Assembly: GCF_000517625.1 (NCBI RefSeq)
Contig: NZ_CP007058.1
Span: 1-64,000, forward strand
Reading direction: 5' to 3'
DNA from: Halostagnicola larsenii XH-48
Lineage (GTDB): Archaea > Halobacteriota > Halobacteria > Halobacteriales > Natrialbaceae
Length of the DNA stretch: 64,000 bases
Of the stretch, positions 51,947 to 60,372 are shown piece after piece (positions within the stretch are counted from its first letter, which is position 1; the number at the start of each line of letters is the position of its first letter). The position numbers were made by a program, and so were the translations under genes. The notes under the pieces were generated by a model. It did not search any database. It saw nothing but the letters and a program-made list of their open reading frames with translations, and was not told the origin of the DNA.

Positions 51947-52088
51947 TCTCCCTTTGATACGTGATGAACCACCTGTAGAGGCTAGAAGTGATTGTCAATG
52001 CTGTAAACTTGAATAACTACAAACGAGGGATAACGTGAACTGCTCACTTGCCCCTATATCTTTATCTTTCGATAAAAAGTGATGTACT

Positions 52089-52304
52089 ATGAACCAGATT
52101 CAAAGCACAAACAACGGACGGTTGTTACTAACACTGGGAGGGTTCGCTCTCGTTATCCAATTGGTCGTGTTTCAAAATAGTCTTGGCATAGTGGCGGATC
52201 CTGGAATGTCTGGATTGGCTGAAAACGTTTTGAGTGGGGGACTCTTGTTCGTAGCGGTAGTTTGCTTCGCTGGCGGACTGTATCTTTCCCAACGTGATTC
52301 ATAG
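52089..52304 (+). CDS. small two-helix membrane protein
   Basis: A 71-residue protein with two hydrophobic segments (LLLTLGGFALVIQLVVFQ and ENVLSGGLLFVAVVCFAGGL). A TATA-like CTTTATCTTTCG lies about 30 bases before the ATG, supporting the start. No family recognised. Confidence 0.6.
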   Translation: MNQIQSTNNGRLLLTLGGFALVIQLVVFQNSLGIVADPGMSGLAENVLSGGLLFVAVVCFAGGLYLSQRDS

Positions 52305-52408
52305 TCTCCTCCACTTTGTCATCCCAATCTAACTTCTCTAATGGCTGTTGTTCTACCCTTCTCCTTGTCTTTATCTGAGAGTGGACTCTCCCGCTGCAAA
52401 CAGGTCCG

Positions 52409-53473
52409 TCACTCGAGATCCGCACCGATGGCGTCCTCGACCGATCGAAAACCGTCGCGCGTGAGCAGTTGGACGAGGCCCCGATTGATCTCTCTGGCAG
52501 TCGACGGTCCGTTGTAGACGAATCCGGTGTATAGCTGGACCAACGAGGCTCCCGCTCTGATTTTCTCGTAGGCGCTCTCTGCTGAGTCCACGCCGCCGAC
52601 GCCGATGATCGGCACGTCGGTATGACCGGCGATCGTTCGGATGACTTCCGTCGAGCGATCCTCGAGCGGGGCACCGCTCAACCCGCCCCACTCCGCTTTG
52701 TTCGGCGACTCGAGTCCGTCTCTGGCGGTCGTCGTATTCGTTGCGATGATGCCGTCGAGGTCGAACTCCTCGAGGATGTCGACGAGTTCGAGTATCGAGT
52801 CGGTCGGGGAGTCGGGACCGATTTTGACGAGGATCGGCACGTCGCGGTCGTTTTCGGCTTCGATCGTCTCGAAAATCGTCCGGAGATGCGCTGGCGAGGA
52901 CTCGTCGAACTCCTCGGGCGTGTTCGGACAGGAGACGTTGACGACGACGTAGTCGGCGAACGGGGACAGACGGTCGAAGACGCGCCGGTAATCTTCGATC
53001 GCCTCCTGCTGACTCGAGGTGTTCATCTTGCCGATGTTGATCCCGAGCGGAACCGACGGGAGGCCGTCGCGCTGGAGTTGCTCTTTGACGTGGTCCATTC
53101 CGTAGCCGTTGAACCCCATTCGGTTGACCATCGCCTCGTCCTCGCGAAGACGGAACAGGCGCGGGCGTCGATTACCCTGCTGGAAATACGGCGTCACGGT
53201 ACCGATCTCGACGAATCCAAAGCCCAGCGCCGAAAGTGCGTGCGTTACCTCGGCGTTCTTGTCGAATCCTGCGGCGACACCGACCGGATTCGGAAATTTC
53301 GTGCCGAACCGTTCGATTTCGAGAGCCGGGTTTTCGTACCGGTATGCGGCGGCCAGCCCGGCTTTCGTCGGTCGGGTCGACTGTGCCGCCCGGAGCAGTC
53401 CTTTCCCGAGTTCGTGGGCCGTTTCGGCCGGGAGTTTGAACGCCAGCGGCCGAATCCTCGAGTAGATGCTCAT
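52409..53473 (-). CDS. pyrD: dihydroorotate dehydrogenase (quinone), class 2
   Basis: Membrane-associated FMN enzyme oxidising dihydroorotate to orotate in pyrimidine synthesis with quinone as acceptor. The N-terminal amphipathic helices (SIYSRIRPLAFKLPAETAHE) mark class 2; NPVGVAAGFDKNAEVTHALS and IGTVTPYFQQGNRRPRLFRL follow, and the catalytic base is the Ser in VVVNVSCPNTPEEF (class 2 has Ser where class 1 has Cys). FMN phosphate binding: IIGVGGVDSAESAYEKIRAG. 354 residues, typical. Monocistronic. Confidence 0.96.
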   Translation of the reverse strand: MSIYSRIRPLAFKLPAETAHELGKGLLRAAQSTRPTKAGLAAAYRYENPALEIERFGTKFPNPVGVAAGFDKNAEVTHALSALGFGFVEIGTVTPYFQQGNRRPRLFRLREDEAMVNRMGFNGYGMDHVKEQLQRDGLPSVPLGINIGKMNTSSQQEAIEDYRRVFDRLSPFADYVVVNVSCPNTPEEFDESSPAHLRTIFETIEAENDRDVPILVKIGPDSPTDSILELVDILEEFDLDGIIATNTTTARDGLESPNKAEWGGLSGAPLEDRSTEVIRTIAGHTDVPIIGVGGVDSAESAYEKIRAGASLVQLYTGFVYNGPSTAREINRGLVQLLTRDGFRSVEDAIGADLE

Positions 53474-53904
53474 GCGTATCGGTGCGACCGCAGGACAAGT
53501 AAAGCTCTCGAAGATACTCGTTCACTAGATTACTGCTCGTGCATTCGTCGTACCAGAACGGGTAGAAAGCTCCTCGAGCGAACCGAGCGCCTGTTCGTGA
53601 TCTCTCTGAGTCGTGCTTACTAATTGCAGTTACCGGTACACATCGGAGCCGTTTACGCCGTCCTGTTTCCGAACGACGTTTTTCGATCCCGTTTTGTGCC
53701 TATTTCTCATCGATTGCCCGTCGAATACCAGCCTTTGAATAAACCGCCATTTCGATGCGGATCGTTGAGTCTGACCTTGTCGTTCCACCACGCCGTCTTT
53801 GGATCCGTTGCATAACGAAATAGTTTTCCTACCGGTTACGCTTGGGTCGAGTAACAACAGTAACGCCATGACAACTGAACGACGGTATTCTGGAGGCACG
53901 TCTC
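53474..53904. other. 431-base intergenic stretch upstream of the Mrp operon
   Basis: No frame with coding character. It holds the promoters of pyrD (minus) and of the Mrp operon (plus); a GGAGG at 53892-53896 is the ribosome-binding site for the GTG at 53905. No repeat or RNA gene recognised. Confidence 0.4.
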
Positions 53905-54936
53905 GTGGCGACTAACCAGATACTCGTCCCGCTATCGGACACCGTCACAGTCCGGCAGACGGTCGGGTACGCCGTCCAATCCGCCCTCGAGGACAGCGAC
54001 GAACTCGTTTGTCATCTGGTGGTCGCACTCCCTCAGGATGGGACCGACCCGACGGGCGAATCGAGTATCGAGGAGGCCGAACAGCTCCTCGAGCGTGCAA
54101 CTAGCTGGGTTCACGAAGACGCCGGGAGTGCCACCGTCTCGGTCGAAACTAGTATCCTCGGATCGACTGAGTACCTGTTCGGGCCGCGGCAGTTTGCCGA
54201 GGCGTTCGTGGCGTACGCGGACGAACATGGTCTCGATTGCATTGTTCTCGATCCGGAGTACCGACCCGGCGTGACCGCACCGATGCTCCAGCCCCTCGAG
54301 CGTGAACTCTCGAACGTCGGGCTCGAGTACGACGAAGCGCCGGTCGATCGACCCGCCCAACACGCGCGCCTCGTCGTTCAGGAGAGCTTTGATCGGATGT
54401 TCGCGCTCTTTTGGATCTCGTACGCCTTCTATCTCGTTCTCGGCGACCCGACCTACTGGTTCGATCTCGTCACGGGTGCGGCAGTCGCCGGAATCGTTGC
54501 AGTTTCCCTCTCGAGTATCACGTTTACCGTCGCGCCCGATCGGATACAGTCGCCGCTTCGAACGGTCCGATTCGTGCTTTACGTGCCGTATCTCGCCTAC
54601 GAGATCGTCAAAGCGAATCTGGCGATTTCGGTCGTCATCTTGCGACCGTCGATGCCGATCGAACCGACGGTCACGCGCCTCGAGGCTCGGGTTGGGGGCG
54701 GACTCCCGCTGCTCGCGCTTGCGAACAGTATCACGCTCACACCCGGGACACTCACGGTACGAGCGAACGATCAACGGTTGATCGTCCACACGCTCATTCC
54801 GAGTGCTCGCGAGGACCTCTTCGGCGGGAGTCTCGAGCGCGCAGTCCGGTTCGTCTTCTACGGGCGAGATTCCGCGTCGATTCCGACTCCCGAAGAACGC
54901 GGCGACGCCGAAATAGTCGGCGGTGATGAGCTGTGA
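53905..54936 (+). CDS. mnhE: Mrp antiporter subunit E fused to an N-terminal UspA-like domain
   Basis: First gene of the antiporter operon, 343 residues. Residues 1-150 (TNQILVPLSDTVTVRQTVGY, LVCHLVVALPQDG, AYADEHGLDCIVLDPEYRPG) have the fold of a universal stress protein; residues 165-340 are the MnhE domain with two or three helices (MFALFWISYAFYLVLGDPTY, VRFVLYVPYLAYEIVKANLA) and the family motif NSITLTPGTLTVRANDQRLI. The Usp part lacks a clear ATP loop. GGAGG 8 bases before the GTG decides the start. Bacterial MnhE has no Usp domain. Confidence 0.93.
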   Translation: MATNQILVPLSDTVTVRQTVGYAVQSALEDSDELVCHLVVALPQDGTDPTGESSIEEAEQLLERATSWVHEDAGSATVSVETSILGSTEYLFGPRQFAEAFVAYADEHGLDCIVLDPEYRPGVTAPMLQPLERELSNVGLEYDEAPVDRPAQHARLVVQESFDRMFALFWISYAFYLVLGDPTYWFDLVTGAAVAGIVAVSLSSITFTVAPDRIQSPLRTVRFVLYVPYLAYEIVKANLAISVVILRPSMPIEPTVTRLEARVGGGLPLLALANSITLTPGTLTVRANDQRLIVHTLIPSAREDLFGGSLERAVRFVFYGRDSASIPTPEERGDAEIVGGDEL

Positions 54937-55214
54937 GTGGCGAGTTCGTGGGTACGATCTTCCTCACGAGCGCGGCGCTTTTCGTCGTTCTCGCGATCGC
55001 GATCTTCTACCGCGCAATCGTTGGTCCGACGACGCAGGATCGATTGCTGGCTGTGAACGTCCTCGGGACGAACACGGTGGTTATTCTCGCTCTTCTCGCG
55101 GTCGGACTCGACCAGCAGTGGTTCCTCGATATCGCACTGATATACGCTCTGCTCAACTTCCTGATGGCGATTGCCATCTCGAAGTTCACTGTCGAACGGG
55201 GTGGTGTCCTGTGA
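54933..55214 (+). CDS. mnhF: Mrp antiporter subunit F
   Basis: A 93-residue, three-helix subunit: IFLTSAALFVVLAIAIFYRA, then GPTTQDRLLAVNVLGTNTVV (the MrpF signature) and FLDIALIYALLNFLMAIAIS. GTG start overlapping mnhE by 4 bases (GTGA). Confidence 0.95.
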   Translation: MSGEFVGTIFLTSAALFVVLAIAIFYRAIVGPTTQDRLLAVNVLGTNTVVILALLAVGLDQQWFLDIALIYALLNFLMAIAISKFTVERGGVL

Positions 55215-55564
55215 GCACGATCCCAGCGTTGCTCGAGAACCTGCGGCTAGTGGTCATTGTCGTCCTGTTAGCTCTTGGCGTATTCTTTACGTTCGTTTCG
55301 ACAGTGGGGGTACTTCGATTGCCGGATCTGTTCGCACGGGCTCACACGGCTTCCCAAGCCGACACGCTGGGAGCCGGATTGAGCCTCGCCGCTGTTGCGC
55401 TGGCGTTGGGCTGGCAAGATTCGACGGCGTACACAGTCTTGCTGTTGTTTTTCGTGTTCATCACGAATCCGACTGCGGCACATGCGATCGCCCGATCTGC
55501 CGCCGAAACGGGTGTGACGCCGTGGGAGTCGTCCGAGGAGTCGAACGACGGTGATGAGCAATGA
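55211..55564 (+). CDS. mnhG: Mrp antiporter subunit G
   Basis: A 117-residue, three-helix subunit. Signature VSTVGVLRLPDLFARAHTAS, QADTLGAGLSLAAVALALG and LLFFVFITNPTAAHAIARSA. Started at the GTG at 55211, which overlaps the mnhF stop (GTGA); the frame is open upstream within mnhE/F but not conserved. Acidic C-terminal tail. Confidence 0.95.
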   Translation: MSTIPALLENLRLVVIVVLLALGVFFTFVSTVGVLRLPDLFARAHTASQADTLGAGLSLAAVALALGWQDSTAYTVLLLFFVFITNPTAAHAIARSAAETGVTPWESSEESNDGDEQ

Positions 55565-56100
55565 GTGTCATTGCCTATACGCTGGCCGCCTTCATCCTCG
55601 CAACCGCCGTCGCAACGGCGTTGTTCCGGGATGTCCTCTCTACGATCATCGTCTTCGGTGCGTACAGCCTCGGCATGGCGATTTTGTACACGGTCCTGTT
55701 CGCGCCCGATGTTGCGATGACCGAGGCGGCAATCGGCGCCGGTGTGACGACGATCTTACTGCTATTGACGATCACGCGAACGTCGCGGCCGCCGACCGAT
55801 CAACTGTTCGAACGACTCAACGTCCCCGCTGTGTTCGTGGTTGGCGCATTCGTCCTCGTCTTGCTGGTCACGGTCTTGCCCGAAATGTATCCGGTCGGGT
55901 ACGAGGAGGCCCCCGCGTGGGCTAACGACGCCGTTTCACAGTACTATATCGAGAACGCCTACAAGGATACCGGCGCTGAAAACACCGTTACGGCCGTACT
56001 CGCCGCGTATCGTGGATTCGATACGTTCGGTGAGGCGGTCGTCGTCTTCTCGGCCGGTATTGCCGTCTTGATGGTCCTCAAACGCGAGGTGTTCGTCTGA
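55561..56100 (+). CDS. Mrp antiporter subunit, DUF4040/MbhD-MbhE type (equivalent to MnhA C-terminal part)
   Basis: A 179-residue membrane protein. The first half (AFILATAVATALFRDVLSTI, GAYSLGMAILYTVLFAPDVA, MTEAAIGAGVTTILLLLTIT) is the DUF4040/MbhD domain, with the family's FAPDVAMTEAAIG motif; the second (VVGAFVLVLLVTVLPEMYPV ... TVTAVLAAYRGFDTFGEAVV) resembles MbhE. In many bacteria these form the C-terminal end of MnhA; here they are a separate gene. Overlaps mnhG by 4 bases. Confidence 0.9.
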   Translation: MSVIAYTLAAFILATAVATALFRDVLSTIIVFGAYSLGMAILYTVLFAPDVAMTEAAIGAGVTTILLLLTITRTSRPPTDQLFERLNVPAVFVVGAFVLVLLVTVLPEMYPVGYEEAPAWANDAVSQYYIENAYKDTGAENTVTAVLAAYRGFDTFGEAVVVFSAGIAVLMVLKREVFV

Positions 56101-56594
56101 TGGCGGAGCGTCCCAACGATACTTACACGGAGAGTCAGGTCATCTTAACGTCGGTCAAAATCATCGCTCCCTTTACGCTTACGTACGGGATGTTCATGGC
56201 GTTACACGGCGCAGATAGCCCCGGCGGCGGATTTCAGGGCGGTGCGATCATCGGCGTGACGATCCTGATGATTGCGTTCGCATTCGGCATCGAACCGACC
56301 AGACAGTGGCTCAGTAATTCGGCCATCGTCGGGTTGGTCACCGGTGGCGTTGCGATTTTCGTCGGAATCGGCCTCACGACGATGTTGCTTGGGGGGGACT
56401 TCCTCGAGTACGTTCGCTTCGAGAGCGCACTCGGCGTTCCCGATGGCGGAAAGTGGTCGATGGAAGCCATCGAAATCGGCGGAATCACCCTGATCGTCGG
56501 CGGCGTGGTGATCACGCTGTTCTTTGCGATGGCAGCGGGATTTACACCGCAACGAAAGACTGAGAACTCACAGGAGGTGACTGACGATGATTGA
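56100..56594 (+). CDS. mnhB: Mrp antiporter subunit B
   Basis: A 164-residue, four-helix subunit with the MnhB hallmark IIAPFTLTYGMFMALHGADS, then PGGGFQGGAIIGVTILMIAF, and a last helix IGGITLIVGGVVITLFFAMA. The ATG shares its A with the preceding stop (TGATG). Hydrophilic tail overlaps mnhC by 8 bases. Confidence 0.94.
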   Translation: MAERPNDTYTESQVILTSVKIIAPFTLTYGMFMALHGADSPGGGFQGGAIIGVTILMIAFAFGIEPTRQWLSNSAIVGLVTGGVAIFVGIGLTTMLLGGDFLEYVRFESALGVPDGGKWSMEAIEIGGITLIVGGVVITLFFAMAAGFTPQRKTENSQEVTDDD

Positions 56595-56958
56595 GATACT
56601 CGCTTCACGCTATGCGTACGCTCTCATGTTCGTATTGCTCGGTATCGGGCTCTACATGATGATCGCAAACGAAAACCTCGTCAACAAACTGATCGGCGTC
56701 AACCTCTTTCAGTCGTCGATCTTCCTCTTTTTCGTCTCGATGGCGTACGTCGACGGCGGGTCATCGCCGATCGTTCCCGCCCATCCGACGGAAGGAGATC
56801 TTCTCGTTGCGAGTCCGCTTCCGCAGGTGATCGTCCTCACGGCGATTGTGGTCGGAATCGCACTCACCGCGGTCGGACTCGCGTTGATCATCCGAATCTA
56901 TTCGGAGTACGGTACGCTCCGGGAAGACACTCTCCAGGAGGTGCGCTCCGATGAGTAA
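56587..56958 (+). CDS. mnhC: Mrp antiporter subunit C (NuoK-like)
   Basis: A 123-residue, three-helix homologue of complex I subunit NuoK: YALMFVLLGIGLYMMIANEN, KLIGVNLFQSSIFLFFVSMA and PLPQVIVLTAIVVGIALTAV, the last containing the conserved ALTAVG-type motif. Overlaps both neighbours by 8 bases. Confidence 0.95.
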   Translation: MIEILASRYAYALMFVLLGIGLYMMIANENLVNKLIGVNLFQSSIFLFFVSMAYVDGGSSPIVPAHPTEGDLLVASPLPQVIVLTAIVVGIALTAVGLALIIRIYSEYGTLREDTLQEVRSDE

Positions 56959-58501
56959 CGTCGATCTCATACCGGTGTTGCTCATCGCGGTTCCGATCAT
57001 GGCGGCGATCGCGCCGATCGCGCTCGGCCTTCGATACCAACGAACCGGATGGTCGATCGCCGCGGTTACGACGACTGGCCTCTTCGCCGCGAGCGTATAT
57101 CTCGCGTCGGTCGTTTACGGGGACAATTCCTCCGTCACCCACCAACTCGGGGATTTTCCTCCCCAGTACGGGATCGAACTCGTCGCCGATCCGCTCTCGA
57201 TGCTCATCGTGCTCTTGGTCACGACGATCGCAGCGGCCGTACTGGCTCTCACTCGCCTCGGCGGTCCCCGTGGCAACGTCTTCTATAGCGGCTATCTTCT
57301 CTTGACGGGTGGCTTGCTCGGCCTCGCACTCACCGGCGACGTATTCAACATGTTCGTCTTCCTCGAGATCGTCGGGCTCGGCACGTACGCGTTGATTTCG
57401 AGCGGCGACGGTCCCGAATCGGCTGTCGCGGCGCTGAAGTACCTGATTCTCGGGACGACCGGCGCATCGATGTACCTGATCGGCGTCGCCTTCCTGTTTA
57501 TGGCCACGGGGACGTTGAACATGGTCGAGTTGGCCGACCTCCTCCAGGGCAGCGGGTTGGATCAACAACAGTTGAGTCTGGTTCGAACCGCCTTCGCGTT
57601 CATATTCGTCGGCTTTTCGATCAAGGTCGCTCAGTGGCCGTTACACACCTGGCAACCCGATGCCTACCAGCACGCTCCCGATGGAGTGACGCCGCTTATT
57701 GCGGCACTCGTTTCGACAGTCTCTGCGTACGCGCTCGGGCGAATTCTGTTCGACGTATTCGGACCCGAATTCCTGATCCAGACGCCCTACGTCAAAGAAA
57801 TACTCGTCACAGTCGGCTCGATCAGTGTTATCGCGGGAAGTACACTCGCTGTGATCCAACAGGACGTAAAGCGGATGCTCGCATACTCGTCTGTCTCGCA
57901 ATTCGGTCTCGTCATCGCCGCCTACGGGGTCGTGACCGAGACGGCGTTTACGGGGGCAATCATCCACCTGGTCGGCCACGGCGTGATGAAGGCAGGCCTG
58001 TTTGCTGCTGCGGCCGTTGTTTCGCTGGGCTACGGTGCACGAACGGTCAACGAGTACGCCGGGCTGGCGAAGAATAGACCGGTCTCGGCTGCCGGGATGG
58101 CCGTGTTACTCGTCGCGCTCGTCGGCATTCCGCCGTCCGCCGGTTTCGTCGGGAAGTGGTACATCGCCCTCGGCGCGGTCGAGGCACAGGCCTGGCCGGT
58201 AGCGGCGGTCATTTTCCTCAGCACGATGTTCACGCTCGCCTACGCCGCTCGACTGCTCGAGAAGATGTACTTTACTCCCGCAGCCGATTCGGGACCGCAT
58301 CGATCGGACGGGAACCCGGCCGCGTCCCAGATGGCGACAGATGGCGGGAACGACGGCCGGGCGAGCGCCACGCCCGACGCGGTCTCGATCGGGATGATCG
58401 TCTTCGTCGTTGGACTTGCAGGTATCGCCGTCGGCTTCGGCTTTGCCGGCGGTGCGTTGTTCGAACTGCTCGAACCGTTCGCTGAAGAGGTGTTTAACTG
58501 A
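56951..58501 (+). CDS. mnhD1: Mrp antiporter subunit D, first of three (NuoM/N-like)
   Basis: A 516-residue, about 14-helix proton-pumping-type subunit. The conserved Glu of helix 5 is Glu139 in VFNMFVFLEIVGLGTYAL; the lysine/histidine-bearing helices include VGFSIKVAQWPLHTWQPDAY and the discontinuous helix IPPSAGFVGKWYIALGAVEA with its Lys. The loop near residue 445-470 is acidic. Overlaps mnhC by 8 bases and shares a base with the next gene. Confidence 0.94.
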   Translation: MSNVDLIPVLLIAVPIMAAIAPIALGLRYQRTGWSIAAVTTTGLFAASVYLASVVYGDNSSVTHQLGDFPPQYGIELVADPLSMLIVLLVTTIAAAVLALTRLGGPRGNVFYSGYLLLTGGLLGLALTGDVFNMFVFLEIVGLGTYALISSGDGPESAVAALKYLILGTTGASMYLIGVAFLFMATGTLNMVELADLLQGSGLDQQQLSLVRTAFAFIFVGFSIKVAQWPLHTWQPDAYQHAPDGVTPLIAALVSTVSAYALGRILFDVFGPEFLIQTPYVKEILVTVGSISVIAGSTLAVIQQDVKRMLAYSSVSQFGLVIAAYGVVTETAFTGAIIHLVGHGVMKAGLFAAAAVVSLGYGARTVNEYAGLAKNRPVSAAGMAVLLVALVGIPPSAGFVGKWYIALGAVEAQAWPVAAVIFLSTMFTLAYAARLLEKMYFTPAADSGPHRSDGNPAASQMATDGGNDGRASATPDAVSIGMIVFVVGLAGIAVGFGFAGGALFELLEPFAEEVFN

Positions 58502-60372
58502 TGGCTGATCCGATTACGTCCATCCGTCCGCTCGCGGCCGTTCTGGTCTCGGCGATCGCGGTGGTGTTGATTATCGCGTCGTATCGGTACCCGAACGTTC
58601 GCGAGGGCTGGTCCGTCGTGGCTGCACTCGCGAAATTCGGAATTGTCCTGAGCATGCTCCCCGGGGTCCTCTCGGGTGACACGTACGAGTGGAGCCTCGC
58701 AGACGCAACCGGTGTGGAGTTCATCGACGGAATCGACTTCGCGCTCGAGGCGGACCCGCTCGGGATGCTGTTTGCGCTGCTCGCGAGTTTCCTGTGGATA
58801 TTCACGTCGTTCTACGCGACCGGCTACATGCGTGGGCTCGACGAACACTCCCAGACGAGGTTTTTCGCGGCGTTCGCGGCGAGTCTCTCGGCCGCGGTCG
58901 GAATCGCCTTCTCGGCGAATCTGGTGACGATCTTCGTCTTCTACGAACTGCTCTCGCTGGTCACCTACCCGCTGGTCGCTCACAACGGCGATGCAGAGGC
59001 TCGAATCGCGGGGCGGAAGTACCTCGCTTACACCTTCTTCGGTGGCGGCGTCTGCCTCTTGGCCGGGACCGTGATGATCTACTGGCTCACGAGCGGCGTC
59101 GGCGATCCGACCGTCGCGTTCCAGTCGGGCGGCATGGACGCCGTCGCCAGCGCAGCGAGTGACGACAGCGCCAAGGTGTACGCACAGGCGGCGTTTTTCC
59201 TCTTGATCGCCGGCTTCGGTGTCAAAGCAGCGATAATGCCGCTTCACTCATGGCTCGCGGATGCGATGGTCGCGCCGACGCCCGTCTCAGGATTGCTCCA
59301 CGCGGTCGCGGTCGTCAAGTCCGGCGCATTCGGTATCGCGCGCGTGATCCTCGAGGTCTACGGCGTCGAGACGATTCGTGATCTGCCGCTCTCGGTGCCG
59401 GGTGTGGGCGAGGTCGGATTGAACATTCCTGTCGCGATACTGGCGACGTTCACGTTGCTCGCAGCGAGCATCATCGCGCTTCGGAAAGATCACCTCAAAC
59501 GACGGCTCGCGTATTCGACGACGGCACAGCTGTCGTACATCGTTCTCGGGCTCTCGATGCTTCATCCGTTCGCGATCCTGGGTGCGCTCTTTCACATCCC
59601 CGCCCACGCGTTCGGAAAACTCACGCTGTTTTTCTGCGCGGGGTCGGTCCACGTCGAGACCCACACCGACTACATCAGTGAGATGGCTGGTATCGGAAAA
59701 CGCATGCCGTTGACGATGACCGCCTTCGCCGTCGGCTCGGCAGGAATGGCCGGAATTCCGTTGGCTGCCGGTTTCGTCAGCAAATTCTACATGCTCATCG
59801 GAGCGATGAACGCGAGCTACTGGCCGTTTGCGCTCGCGCTCATCATTTCCGGGGTTCTCAATATCGTTTACCTCTGGCCCGTCGTTTACACCGCCTTTTT
59901 CGAGAGCGAGGACCGACACGACGCAAAGCCCTTGCTTGAGTTCCCGCCGGGCGGAAAACGAGACGCAGTGGTCGGGACCGACGCAGAACACGACGTCGCC
60001 ACGGACGGGGGCGACCGTGAGAACGACGATGACACCGACGACGGCTTCGCAGTCGATCAGTATCCGAGCGATGCTGACGTCCCGTTCGGTCCATCGACGG
60101 GCGGTGACTCTGATGGAACTCGAGACAGTCCCGATGGCGTCGATCACTCTCCGGCCCCGCACGATGACGACCACGGCCACCACCACGGCGGAGCCCCGCC
60201 GGGTGGCTGGGAACGCCGCTCTCCTTTCGACGAGAGCACGTGGCTCATGCTCCTCCCGATAGCGGTCATCGCGACCGGCGGGATCGTGCTCGGGGTCGTC
60301 CCTGACCTCGCGATCTTTCTCGAGCTCGCCAGTGAAATCGTTGATGTGGTAACGGGTGTGTCCGTCCCATGA
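58501..60372 (+). CDS. Mrp antiporter subunit D/A-like, second of three
   Basis: A 623-residue NuoL/M-type subunit. Glu149 lies in TIFVFYELLSLVTYPLVAH, the proton-channel Lys in GFGVKAAIMPLHSWLADAMV and the later Lys in GIPLAAGFVSKFYMLIGAMN. Between the last helices there is a hydrophilic insertion of about 110 residues ending in a His-rich patch (HDDDHGHHHGG), which could bind metal or act as a pH sensor and is not in bacterial homologues. It may fill the place of the MnhA N-terminal part. Confidence 0.92.
   Translation: MADPITSIRPLAAVLVSAIAVVLIIASYRYPNVREGWSVVAALAKFGIVLSMLPGVLSGDTYEWSLADATGVEFIDGIDFALEADPLGMLFALLASFLWIFTSFYATGYMRGLDEHSQTRFFAAFAASLSAAVGIAFSANLVTIFVFYELLSLVTYPLVAHNGDAEARIAGRKYLAYTFFGGGVCLLAGTVMIYWLTSGVGDPTVAFQSGGMDAVASAASDDSAKVYAQAAFFLLIAGFGVKAAIMPLHSWLADAMVAPTPVSGLLHAVAVVKSGAFGIARVILEVYGVETIRDLPLSVPGVGEVGLNIPVAILATFTLLAASIIALRKDHLKRRLAYSTTAQLSYIVLGLSMLHPFAILGALFHIPAHAFGKLTLFFCAGSVHVETHTDYISEMAGIGKRMPLTMTAFAVGSAGMAGIPLAAGFVSKFYMLIGAMNASYWPFALALIISGVLNIVYLWPVVYTAFFESEDRHDAKPLLEFPPGGKRDAVVGTDAEHDVATDGGDRENDDDTDDGFAVDQYPSDADVPFGPSTGGDSDGTRDSPDGVDHSPAPHDDDHGHHHGGAPPGGWERRSPFDESTWLMLLPIAVIATGGIVLGVVPDLAIFLELASEIVDVVTGVSVP

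Noticed and set aside
53630-53899. 89-codon minus-strand frame upstream of the Mrp operon
   Set aside because: Contains no acidic bias and would occupy the operon promoter; likely chance.
58240-59247. 335-codon frame opposite the second Mrp D gene
   Set aside because: Shadow of overlapping antiporter genes.
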